A program made the translations under genes and the position numbers. Source: Rutstroemia sp. NJR-2017a BVV2 (lineage: Eukaryota > Ascomycota > Leotiomycetes > Helotiales > Rutstroemiaceae). Taken from it: 64,000 nt of DNA. Of this stretch, positions 38,814 through 49,612 are shown one piece after another. Under the pieces are notes generated by a model. That model searched no databases, was not told where the DNA came from, and was given only the letters and a program-made list of their open reading frames with translations. Position 1 is the stretch's first letter. Every line of letters begins with the position of its first letter. The stretch lies in NCBI GenBank assembly GCA_002946415.1, contig NJPS01000008.1, positions 1-64,000 of the forward strand. Reading direction: 5' to 3'.

Positions 38814-40490
38814 AAACGGTCGAGGTCGTTAATTGGCAATGCAACCAGAGGTCGTTTCATCGAATCTAGGTACGGACGGAACCGTCAGGGCGCATTCCCG
38901 GATGACATATAACATGGGGAGATACATAGTACCATGTACCTCTCATGTATATCACATGTATAGGATACACGAAGACGCAGCCGCCGGCGTATCTACATCT
39001 ACAACAGGCGCAATCCTACGTTAAGATTGACATAACCGGACGGCAATGAACACTTCCTGGTATGTGCTCCTGCTGAACCATGTCTAGGAGAGGTTTATCT
39101 TGCCTTACTTCCCGTAATCCAGATTAATGCATCGTAGCATCATCCACTCCTTGGTCGATGCTCAACAAGTCAGGATTTTTAGATGTTTGAACAGCCGCTG
39201 AAGGCACTACACCTCCTTGCACTATCTACTTTCGTTGCGTCCTGCTGTATAACTACAGGCTTCATCCATGCGGCCGTTGATCTTCATCATCGTCTGCATG
39301 TCAACGAGTAATGGGTGGGATTACATTCGTTAGACTATCCGATGGGCGGAGTATGGATAATCCACCACCACCAGACCACAACCAACCGACGCGCGCCAGC
39401 GTGCTCAAGGAATAGATTATGCCTCTACGGGAAAATCGCCAAACCGCAGGGCAGCGGTGCTGTGCGCCATTTCCATGCAATGAGGGTGCGGCTCATTCGT
39501 GCAAAGATTTCGCAAGCATTGCAGCAAAGTCTCCAGTATTTCTAGTGCACCAACACAAATTCAAACGAGAGTACATATGATCTCGAATCCATGCCCCTGA
39601 AGAAAGATCCTTGACACTTCAAGATAAGGCAATAAAGGTATCCATGATCCATTTTCAAAATAGCTTCATGTCCGCGATCTACATTTCGTTAGCCCATCAT
39701 AACTTTCTTGACCAAAATCCACCTTAGAACGGTTCTAGCACTGCGCCTTCTTTGGCAGCGCTCGACGAAATCAGGTTCCTACGTGAGCCTACTTCATGCA
39801 AGTGATTGATACAGATCTTCCTTGCCAGTTAGCAGGCAGGGAATGGAGGGGAAATTGCGAAAGTCAATTAACAAAACAAGATCAATAGTGGGAGGATGGC
39901 ATCCTAACATCCGGGAATCGGTCTCCATCAAGGTCGAGTTCATGCAGCTTACAATCATAATTGTGGTCGTACTCTCGCAAATGTATGCAACATCATCGGT
40001 ACTTCTTGGATGATACCTTCAAGACTGATAGTGCCCTCCATCAGGCAGGTGACTAGGGGTGCAATGAGGTGATGGGGATCGCGATGAACAACCGTAATGA
40101 CCAGTGACATGACATTGTGTGATAGTGGCTTTTCACAGGAACAGACGAAGGATTGCATTGCATCTGGAAGAGGAGAAGAGAAAGGGGAGATGGAGAAAGA
40201 GGAAAAGTTTCCCCGAGTCGTTGACAGGAGACGAAAAAGTAGAGCCCCCGGTGCAGTAGGAACACAGCTCCGCGATAGGTGCAGAATCGAAAACTGGAGA
40301 AAAGGCCATTCATTCTCTTCCTGCATCCTCTGCGACAAAACAACTGGCTCGCTTTCTCCGACCCAAGCATCCGGATCTTCAAAGCTCACGGAAGTACGGA
40401 CAGCCAAGGGCAAGGGCAAGTTACTGTATTCATGCTGACTCCTGAAGAAACCTGAGACGGGCCTTTGAACCGCATGTATGTATAACCTTA

Positions 40491-40550
40491 CAGCGCACAG
40501 CACAACACAACGCAGCACAGCACGCACAGCACGCACAGCACAACACAACA
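40491..40550. repeat. CAGCAC/CACAACA imperfect repeat
   Basis: Imperfect array of CGCACAGCA and CACAACA units. Confidence 0.85.
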
Positions 40551-42332
40551 CATATAACCTTACGTATTATCCAACCTGTCAACGGATATAAGTTAATCCT
40601 TCCATCCGCCTATCGTTGTCACCTTCTCACAGTTTCATCGCTGGCAAGGGTTTCACATTTTGGGTTCTTCCAGACCGCGGGCCTTGGGGGTGTAGAATCC
40701 GGGACGAAAACCTATAGGTACATTGGTACTTTACTCCACAAACGTCCAATTGTCCAGATGGAGACCAGGCCAGCGATGCAGTCTTTTTACCGTGTTGCCG
40801 ATATCCCATTCGAGGATTGCTTGTGTCCGTCGTAGACCTAGACTAGCCAGCGGAGGTCCTTCCTGGATGGCCGTCAGCACACGATATCTCCATACAGGGT
40901 ACTCTAGTTCTACGGCATGCTATGTATGGTATTGTATTGTTTGGATGATTACCTCTCCCTACGTGCATGCTACGCTGTATGTATGTAGGTCAGCACCAAG
41001 TCCAGGCAAAAGCAGGAAAGGAGCGACGAGTTAGCCGTTAGATGAATGTGAATGATTTGATATCGAGAAGCGCCAGCTCATTTAACCATGGTGATGACCC
41101 CCAAACACACACAATAAGGTTAATAAACAGCTGCGATTTGTTGTTCTCACCAGCTGGACATCAAACTTGCCCACAGACAAAACGCTGGAGGATCTACCGG
41201 TACCGGCAGCGAAGAATGGGTTCCGACTTAATTCGTTGTCAATAGCGGACGAAGAAGAGGAAGAAAGAAAAAAATTCTTTCAAAGTATTTTTCATCACAT
41301 TCATTCATCTCTTCTCATATCTCCTTCCTCTGTTTTCTTCTGGATACCTACAATCTCTATCATCACCGCCACCCGTCCGACATAGAACCTGCCGCGATGT
41401 CCTGTACAAGGACAAAGCCATCCCACCCCCTCCCATCCTTACTTTCGTTTTGTACCAGCTGAACATCGTGACGACTCTTTTCGCATACACAAGTTGCACC
41501 CCTCCATGGATCATTGCTGTACGAATACTCTTATGACTACACTGTGGGGTTTGAAGACGGAAGCTTCAAGGCAAACGAAAGCCAAACCAAGTCTTATCAG
41601 CGATGCCAAACCAACATTCTGGGATCTATTCCAAATCAATGACCAGTCTCCTAATAAGCGTCGGTAGGTATCAAAGGTAACACGAGAGCGAGCGAAAGGA
41701 GCGGAGGCTTCGGCCAAACTACCACCCGTCCGTACGAAATGCGCTACCACAACACAAAGCACCCATCACTTAGGGAAAGAGGAGCAGGGTAGCCGACGGT
41801 GTCTCTGGAATTTGGAGGCTTGTGAGGCTTTGGAAGTTTGAGGCTTGAGTCTTGAGTTGAGGGGAAACACCATCTGCGCCGCCTTCTGGCATGCTGGTTC
41901 CGATTCCTTTTCCTTTCCTCTTCCTAAGTTCTTCCTCCTCTTCCTTCCCCTCTTCCCCAAGCGACTAGGTTGAGTTGTTTGTTGTTTGTTGTTTGCTGAA
42001 ATCCTGTTCCCCCCATTCTTCGGCTCACCTCTAGCAAACCAAAAGGCAAAAAGCGCTCCTATTCTCCATACTAACTTTGCACCTACCACTCACCTCCCTA
42101 TCTCCCTACTCGGCCACCGCTTTGGACCATCTCAACACAACACATAGCACCACAAACCGCGATAATTCACTCATTTAGGACGGAATCGCTTCAGTTAATT
42201 CTGCACCGTACATATGCAGTGACAGCAATTCTCCATCTATTCGACGCAACGACGTTCACCGATTTGCAAAAAGGGAGAGTACACGGTTCGCGTTGGCGTT
42301 GTGAGGGGAAAAGAAGGGGTTCTTCTATTGCT

Positions 42333-42385
42333 CTGTTATCACCTGTTATCTCCTGTTATCACCTGTTATCACCTGCTATCACCTG
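42333..42385. repeat. 10-bp TGTTATCACC tandem repeat, about five copies
   Basis: Units differ by single bases (TCTCC, GCTATC). It lies about 390 bases before the start codon at 42772, in that gene's probable promoter or leader. Each unit contains a TTATC (GATAA) core. Confidence 0.9.
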
Positions 42386-42771
42386 CACCTTCACCACTCG
42401 TAATCTCTTCCACCAGTTCCGTTTTCCGATAATTACCAGTCTCTGGTAACTGTACATAGGGATCTCGAGAAAGGGTCGTCGATCTATTTGTATCGTGGCG
42501 TCATTCACTCTTCATTGATTGTACGACATCATTCTCTTTTTCGCGGCGCAGTGATGCAAAGTAGATGAATCCAGTGTCTCTATAACGGGGGCCGATTCGT
42601 GTCCCTTGATCGTGGGCTGTGTTAAGTCGTCGCGCGCTCCTTTTTTGCCTTGCTATCGCCAGTTTTTGTTGTTTATTGTTTTGCTCTCACCGTATCATCG
42701 TCGCAACCACCAACGCCAACCACGAAAACGAAACGAAACGCAACCGCAAACGAAATAAAATTATCGAAACA

Positions 42772-43875
42772 ATGTCCGCCTACCATGCGGATCTCGCAAA
42801 ATCTAGGTCCAAGGTCAAACCCATCTTCAAGAAATTGACCCAGAGCGAAAAGAATTCGCTAGATCTAGACCGGCCATTAGAGCAACAAGATGGGCTCGGT
42901 GTTTACGACTATGGAAGCGGTACCACCTCTCGCTCTTCTCACGATATCGCATACAACAGTCAAATCGCGGCTAGGAAGGCATTTCACGCTCGTTCAACTA
43001 GCGGCACGTCGCAATTTTCTACGGCAACAACAGCAAGTGGTCATCGCGCCGGATCATTCGTTCATCCCTTTCAGCAAACTCCGAGGCCGTACACTCCGCC
43101 GGTAGCAGCTTCCTACCAAAACTCCATCCGCGAAAGCGAACACTCAACCGACAGTCCTGCGCTTACCGAAGACGAGGACCAGCTACGACATCCTTATCGT
43201 AGCACAGCAAACTTATCGAACCATGCAAACTCAATGAGTGGCTCAACAAATCCTCTTCTTCAGCAAACTCTCCGACTTCAAACAAAGCTCCCCCCTACTT
43301 CCTCGCGACTTGCTCTTGCTACCTCACATACCACTCCGGCCTTTTCTCCTGAATTAATATCTCCCCTTGACAACATGTCGCCGGCCTCACCATCTCTCCG
43401 TTCTTCAATTGATAAGGGGTTCCGCATCCGAAGTCGCAGCGGAGAAGTCGATACCCGGGTGCGTTCAGAAACAATACAGGAAGCTCGTCGCAAGTTCCAA
43501 GAAAAGGAGAAACTAAAGGAGGAGAAGGCTGCTAAAGAAGAAATCCGAGCGATGGAGAAGAAGCAACAAAAGGAAGCTCGACAGATTGAGAAAGGACATC
43601 GTCAGTCGTCTGCCAGCGAATCAACAACGACAAGATCCAAGCGGTCGAAGTCGGATCTTACTATGCGTGAGAAAGGAGATGAGTTCTTCGGAAGGGATTA
43701 CAACACCGTCTCGATCTCTACACCGCCGTTCATCGCTGAAGAGCACGAACAACCCAATCGAAGCCACACTGCCATGTCGAATACAAAGAAGAAGACTCAC
43801 AGTGCCTGGACTAAGTTGATGATGTGGTTGCGAACCCGGTTCATCCGACTGAAAAAGAAGAAGCGTACCTCGTAG
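42772..43875 (+). CDS. Conserved-looking basic protein of unknown function
   Basis: A single-exon frame of 367 aa from an ATG in good context (AACAATGTCC). An earlier in-frame ATG at 42619 would add 51 residues with a hydrophobic start; I prefer 42772 because the preceding stretch is A/C-rich like a fungal leader. The protein is mostly disordered and Ser/Thr/Pro-rich. It has a predicted coiled coil of Lys/Glu/Ala at about residues 232-275 (EARRKFQEKEKLKEEKAAKE) and a very basic amphipathic C-terminus (WTKLMMWLRTRFIRLKKKKR) that could bind membranes. I recognise no catalytic domain. Frame length, composition and lack of an opposing gene support it as real. Confidence 0.75.
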   Translation: MSAYHADLAKSRSKVKPIFKKLTQSEKNSLDLDRPLEQQDGLGVYDYGSGTTSRSSHDIAYNSQIAARKAFHARSTSGTSQFSTATTASGHRAGSFVHPFQQTPRPYTPPVAASYQNSIRESEHSTDSPALTEDEDQLRHPYRSTANLSNHANSMSGSTNPLLQQTLRLQTKLPPTSSRLALATSHTTPAFSPELISPLDNMSPASPSLRSSIDKGFRIRSRSGEVDTRVRSETIQEARRKFQEKEKLKEEKAAKEEIRAMEKKQQKEARQIEKGHRQSSASESTTTRSKRSKSDLTMREKGDEFFGRDYNTVSISTPPFIAEEHEQPNRSHTAMSNTKKKTHSAWTKLMMWLRTRFIRLKKKKRTS

Positions 43876-45133
43876 GACTTGTTCGGGTCATTTACTGAAC
43901 GGCATCATCGGCGCATTCGAGCAATTGAATGCAATGGAGTCGTCTGGTAAATACCCATACTATCCTACCACCCTACACCTATCATACTCTACAACGACAT
44001 ACCTCGTCCATCGCCATCGGCGTCGACTCCTCCCCCCATAGCGACTACTTTTCTCTACCTAGCAACGATTTTGGCACACACCTTTTTATCCATTGGCGTT
44101 TTTGGGCAGGCTTTATATTTTTAAAAACATCGATTTACGGTTTATACCAGAGGGACGATCGATATCCGACGTTTACGTTTTCCCAATCACATGCGACACA
44201 TCAGCGAGGAGTTTGGTTTATTGTCTTTCGTTATTTTTTGACTACTTCATGGGAAACAGGACCTCTGGTTAGGGTGATTACATTACATACATACGGGTCT
44301 TTAGGGAGTTTGTCGTCTTTTGAATCATTTGATCAATCAGTCAGTGCAGCGCATCCAAAATAGCGATGGCAAATCGTTTTTACTCTCCGGAGGATTGGGC
44401 TCGTTTTGGCGCGAATCATTTACATAGAGCGGGAGGGTTTGGGCAATTCTGCTAGCAAGTCGGTCTTCGTCTTTGGAAGATGGTGTTGGGGCATCGTTTT
44501 GTGGGAGATGATGCACGGTGGTATGTGGATGCATAAAAGGGGTGATAGTAGTTAGGTAGATAAATAGCAATTGAGAAATATCAAATCATCCTTCAGATCT
44601 CTATGCTGTCAAAGCCATGTGACAAACTGAGATCGACCGCTTATGGAGTGAGTATCATTGATGCTAACGCCTTCCCGCCTTATGTTGGAGTGCGTACCTT
44701 ACTGAAGTCCTATCCATATGAAGTTGGCTCAGGGCAAGCGAAACTCTATCATGTTTATCAAAATTCCTAACGTCAGAAGAATCCACAAACACATGGGAAT
44801 GTAGTTTTCCCATCGTAATCACTCCATTGGTTCAATCGCAATCGAAATATGATGTCGTTAATTGTCAACCTGATGCTTGCTCAACCCCGGATTTCCCCCG
44901 CTCGGTCACTTGTCGCATCCAATACGGAATCGAAACAAAAATCCTAGACGTCACCAACAGGCGGGACCCTTCCTTCCTCTCGTCATTACCCAACCACCGC
45001 ACCATGTAACACCAATCTTAGCCCGGCTGGCCAGTCCTTTATGGCTACCTATCCGTTCCGTCTACCATGTTCTTTCACCACACTGCATCATCAACCTAAA
45101 ACCGCATAAACATCTTTGAAACGCCAGAAAAGA
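43876..45133. other. Intergenic, 1.26 kb
   Basis: 3' flank of the 42772 gene and promoter of the 45134 gene. A plus frame at 43929-44363 has no recognisable features and probably lies in untranslated sequence. Confidence 0.5.
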
Positions 45134-46246
45134 ATGGAGCAACCATCCACATCCACACTCCGCCGACCTATCCTCACCCACCTCAACGTCGACACCACAT
45201 GGCTTCTCTCCATTCCTTATCCCGCGGGCGTCGAGAATAAGAAAGCCAGGAAATACTTCCACATCCTGATCGATCCATGGCTGCGCGGCGGCCAGAGCGA
45301 CGTCGCGGCCTTCTTTAGCCAGCAATGGCACGCGACGCCCAGCGCTGTGCAGACGACTTCAGAACTCGAGGTTCTGATCGAGGGAATCGAAGAAAACGAT
45401 GCATCTCCATCCACGAATACGCAATCTCCACAAAACGGTCAAAAAGCGAATGTCCAAACGGACGAAGCAGACAGCGATCGCGACGGCACGCCACCCCGCG
45501 ACACAGAAACATACCTCAACGCCATCATCATAAGCCACGAATTCACCGACCACATGCACAAAGAAACGCTCCTCGAACTCCCCGCCCAAGTCCCCGTTTT
45601 CGCGACCACGAAAGCGGCGGCTGCGATACAGTCTTGGGCGCATTTTAAGCTGGTGATGGAGATTCCGAGGTTTGAGGGCCGATGGAGGAGTTCGCCTGGG
45701 GGAGGGGATGCTGCGTTGCCGGAGTGGGTGGGGGTTACGCGCGTGGCGAAGGCGGGCAGGGATTTACTTTATTATCATTCTGCGATTATGATTACATTTC
45801 CCTCATCTTCGTCCACCGCAGAAGGGGAAGCAAACTCAGAAGCAGAAGAAGAAGCAGAAGCAATAATCTACACCCCCCACGGCATCGACCCCAGCGACCT
45901 AACACTCGTAGCCGAAGCGCGCCCGCAGATCAAGACGCTAGCGCTGATGCACGGCTTACAAGACATATCGCTGCCGCGGGCGCAGCTGAATAAGGGGGCG
46001 CATAATGGGCTGAAGGTGCAAAGGTTGCTGGATGCGAGGTATTGGGTTAGTACGCATGATGAGGTGAAGAGGGGTGGGGGGTTGGTGAGCTGGTTTTTGA
46101 GGAGGAGGGGGGTGAGTGTTAGGGAGGCGTTGGAGGGGGAGATGAGGGGGGAGGAGGGGGAGGGAAAGGGGGAGGGGGATAGGAAGATGTTGGGGGAGAT
46201 TAGGTTTAGGGATGTGGGGAATGGGGAGAGTTTGCTTTTGGAGTAG
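45134..46246 (+). CDS. Metallo-beta-lactamase-fold (UlaG-like) protein with altered metal motif
   Basis: A single-exon frame of 370 aa. The ATG at 45134 is the first in frame; the frame is open 18 bases further but without an ATG. The N-terminus LTHLNVDTTWLLSIP...HILIDPWLRG is the opening beta structure of MBL-fold hydrolases. Near residue 137 is ISHEFTDHMHKETL, in the place of the HxHxDH metal motif but with the second His replaced by Phe. Later elements include a PHGIDPSD stretch (about 255) and LALMHGLQDI (about 277), then ARYWVSTHDE (about 304), which may supply the remaining ligands. Two acidic, low-complexity inserts (about 87-125 and 228-250) interrupt the fold. Its substrate is unknown; the changed motif suggests different metal use or loss of hydrolase activity. 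Confidence 0.8.
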   Translation: MEQPSTSTLRRPILTHLNVDTTWLLSIPYPAGVENKKARKYFHILIDPWLRGGQSDVAAFFSQQWHATPSAVQTTSELEVLIEGIEENDASPSTNTQSPQNGQKANVQTDEADSDRDGTPPRDTETYLNAIIISHEFTDHMHKETLLELPAQVPVFATTKAAAAIQSWAHFKLVMEIPRFEGRWRSSPGGGDAALPEWVGVTRVAKAGRDLLYYHSAIMITFPSSSSTAEGEANSEAEEEAEAIIYTPHGIDPSDLTLVAEARPQIKTLALMHGLQDISLPRAQLNKGAHNGLKVQRLLDARYWVSTHDEVKRGGGLVSWFLRRRGVSVREALEGEMRGEEGEGKGEGDRKMLGEIRFRDVGNGESLLLE

Positions 46247-47021
46247 GGGGGAGGGAGGTGTTTTTCATTCGGAGTCCAAGCAGCAACTACCTATTAATAC
46301 AACTACAATCCTAGACGAAAATTCGGGGTTGCTTTTGATGAATGACCTACTTTCTCGTCCGTCATCTTTTGCATCTGTCTCACAGCCCTCAAAAATAAGT
46401 CATCGATCCGTCTCTTCGAATCTTCCTCCACACAAGAAAATATGGCTTTATCTTTCCAGATAGTCCTCCCTCTGGTTTCTGGCTTGCACAACGGAAAAGC
46501 TGGCTGGTCGAGCTTTACCTGAGCATTCGTATTCATATTCTGCGGAGGGCACGTGCAATGCAGTGTTATGGGTAGGGGTAGACGGGTGCTGGATATTGGG
46601 GTTTGCGGCGAGATTCGAAAGCCGAGGACGGGGAGGGGTAGGGTCGGTGTGAAAGTGGGGAGCGGGAATGTGTTAGGGATATGCATGGGGTGAGGACTTG
46701 GGGTCTCGTGTGAATCTGTGTAATGAGGGGGACGAAGGAAGAAATGAAAATGCAGCAGAGAGAGGCAAGGGAGCAGAGAGCGGAAGAAAAGGGGTAGCCT
46801 GGTGGACTTCCATCGCCATTATATAAATGTCCTAGATGTAGCAGCAATGGGATATATAAGAAGTTACTGCGCATTGACGATAGAGACTCAGAAGATGCGT
46901 TTATGCCATAAGATTCATTTGTTAAAAGCTTAATCTAATCTATCAAAATGCACACTCTCAGAAGAAGAAATCATGTACCCTAACCAAACATCTGCACCCC
47001 TGACCAACAATCCCCCCTCCC
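46247..47021. other. Convergent intergenic, 0.8 kb
   Basis: 3' flanks of the MBL-fold gene and the GT2 gene. I see no supported gene; a minus frame at 46303-46686 is low-complexity. Confidence 0.5.
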
Positions 47022-48523
47022 TCACGACCGCACCGTAGCATTCCACGCCGAGTACAAAACAATCTGTCTAAAATGCCCATACAGCCCAATACAGCTCCCC
47101 AGTATCAAATAAAACGGATACAGCAGCGTGAACTGAATAACCATCCTCTTAGTGACGAATTCCGAAAGCACAAAATAAGTAATCGCCAAACTACCCAATA
47201 GACACACCGCACCGATAATGAACAACCACTCAGAAGCCGGGAATTCGAAAAAAACCAAATCCTTCAGCTTCCCCGGCGTAGTCGGGAACCCGGTGATGAT
47301 GAAGCTGAGCATCATGCACGTGTACTGCGAGACTAGGTAGTAGGACAACTCGCGGATGAGCAGCAAGGAGAGGAGGCCGAAGCGCGTAGTGGCGTTGCGT
47401 GTGTGGTGCGGGGATTTCTGGTACAAGAGCACGTAGTGCCGGTAGCTGGCTTGGGTCCAGCCTTGGGCCCAGCGCAGGCGCTGTTTGAGGAAGGAGGAGA
47501 AGGTCGTGGGGGCGAGTTCGTAGGAGAGGACGTTGGGTTCATGGACGCAGATGGCGCCGCGCGAGAGGGCGCGGAGCGCGGAGTCGATGTCTTCGGTGAG
47601 CATGCTTGCGTCCATCTTTAGGTCTCGGAGGAGAGGGGCTCGCCAGTATCCGTTGGAACCTGTGGGGTGTTAGAGATGTCTGAGACGGGGCTGGCATAAG
47701 AGGGAGACGTACCGGTGAATAGACCGTAGCCAAATAAGGCTGCTCGGCCGGGGTGCGATGTGGCGTATATCTTGTCAAACTCTACAGCTATCATACCCGT
47801 CAAGAACGTGGCGCTTGCGTTTTGAATGACACATCGTCCTTGCACACAATCGACCTGACTATCAGCCATAAACCTCTCTACGGCCCATCGCGGACCGTAT
47901 GGATGGGTGTAATGGTCGCAATCGAAGAGTGCAATAACATCAGCTCCAGTATTCAGTGTGAAGAAATGATTGAGATTATGAGCCTTGGATGTAGAGTTGG
48001 GGACTTTGATGATCTTCAGTCGAGGGACTTTCGCCGCCAGCTCATTCATCTGGCTTTCGAGAGGCTCAATCGGCTTCGGGGTGTTGTATGCCACGTTGAT
48101 GCGGATCTTGTCTTCGGGGTACTGAATGTACTTAAGAGCATACTGAATCCGATCCATGATGATGTCCTGTTCGTTGGGAAGATATGCGCAGATAACGAGG
48201 TCTATGACCAAAAGTTGATCGTCAGGTGTAGGGAACTTCCATCCTTTTCGTTCCACATCGATGAAGGCTTTCTTGGCGATTCTGTTCGGCTTCAGACTGC
48301 AGATTGCTTCCATGACATTCATGGCTGCGGTATAAGAGTTGGTAGTCAGGTAAATCAGCCAGAATATCTCGATCAGTCTCGGCGTGCAGAACATGTAGAG
48401 ACATGTTGAGAATATAAAGTATGAAACGATGAGAAGAAATGGGGTCCAATCAAGTAGGAAGTTTGAAGCTCTGGATACTACACTGGTAATTCCGGCAGAT
48501 CTAACATCAATCTGCTTGACCAT
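47022..48523 (-). CDS. Cellulose-synthase-like processive GT2 (BcsA type)
   Basis: Two exons, 48523-47713 and 47659-47022 (53-nt intron), give 1449 nt (482 aa). A stop codon three codons before the ATG fixes the start. Two N-terminal membrane segments (about 25-65) precede a GT-A domain. Its motifs are VIDLVICAYLPNEQDII (first Asp region), ALFDCDHYTHP (DxD, about 203), FTGSNGYWR spanning the intron, MLTEDIDSALR (TED, about 293) and QRLRWAQGW (QxxRW, about 328). About four C-terminal membrane segments follow. This is the full signature of membrane-embedded beta-glycan synthases that polymerise and export from UDP-sugars. No PilZ domain is present. It is divergently arranged from the GH16-like/acyltransferase gene, suggesting a joint role in making a modified polysaccharide. 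The polymer is not known. Confidence 0.92.
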
Positions 48524-49612
48524 ATCGAAGATCTAAATTGCAACGCAGTACTGGAAGAAGAAGAGAGTGTAACGGAGGAGCTTGTAAAAGATGAAGTATG
48601 CAAAGTGTCGGAAGGAGGCTGTGTGCAGAGGACAACTTGGGGGAGTGAGAATCTCTCCTATTACGCCATGATCAATCTTTGCGTGATTAAACCGCGAGTT
48701 CTTGGAGCTGAAGCCATTCCATATGTCGTCTCACGCTCCCAGATACCGAACCAGCCCCCAGAGACTATTGGAAAGCATGTCGTCGGATACAGCCACTGGT
48801 TGTTCCGATATAGGAGAATTTTTGAGTCTGGGCTAATGATCATCATTAACATTGTGATGTATCAGTTACTTGAGGAGATATCAGTTACTTGAGGAGATGC
48901 TCAGCTCTTGGGCATGTGTTGTCGAGAAGAGTCACTCTCAAGGAAAGTATGGCTCAAGAATAGGAAAAAGCTGCAAAGATCTCAAGAAACGACGACAACT
49001 TCGCAACAAAAAAATGAATGATAGACACAGTCTAGACCTCACAGACCTGCATCTTTCTTCTGTCGATGAAGACGCCACATATCGACCGCCATGACGGAAT
49101 ATGTGTGTGATATTAAATTGGATTGGAGACAACAAAAACAAACGGGTGTCTAAATCTGGGAGGGGAGAAAGATAAACCAATCTGAAAACGGTTTAGCGCG
49201 AAGCAAGTACCGGCTGCTCGACCTCGACGGTGCGGGGACATACTAGCCCATATCCAAACCCATCTCTTTAAGATTTGATATTGTCGGTTTTCATTTTGTT
49301 TATTCAACTCCCGTTCCCGAGCTGGGTGAACGTTTTCAGAATTCTGAGATATTGGCAATTGCTGAAAGTCCAGCCAAAAGCCCAGTTGTCATTGCTCCTA
49401 TCCTGTAGCATGTAACAGTGAGAATGCATTTTTTTTGTCACATTTCTATCAAAGCGGCCACTTCAGGGTGATTTGATTTCAACACATCGCTAGTTCAGAA
49501 TGGCTCCATCAGTTTGGTTAGCTCACAGCTCACTTTGGCGAAATCAAAGCTACGATACAGATAATGCCCTCGACACTTCCCCTTCATCTCATTCTTGCTT
49601 CGCTGATCCAAA
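48524..49612. promoter_or_regulatory. Shared divergent promoter region of GT2 and GH16-like/acyltransferase genes
   Basis: A 1.09-kb region between two divergent start codons that should contain both promoters. It includes a perfect 19-bp tandem duplication. No supported gene lies inside; the frame at 48605-48892 has no features. Confidence 0.55.
48861..48898. repeat. Perfect 19-bp tandem duplication
   Basis: ATCAGTTACTTGAGGAGAT occurs twice back to back with no mismatch, in the divergent promoter region. Confidence 0.95.

Larger units (their letters stand above)
33813..42771. other. 9-kb gene-poor region rich in short tandem repeats
   Basis: No supported gene. The longest frames (34470-34985 plus, 39955-40551 minus) are within chance expectation and show no domain; the second begins in a CACAGCA repeat. 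At least six different tandem repeats occur. The right end carries the 5' flank of the gene at 42772. Confidence 0.55.

Noticed and set aside
39955..40551. 198-codon minus frame
   Set aside because: Starts inside a CACAGCA repeat giving a false Cys/Val/Arg-rich start; no recognisable domain.
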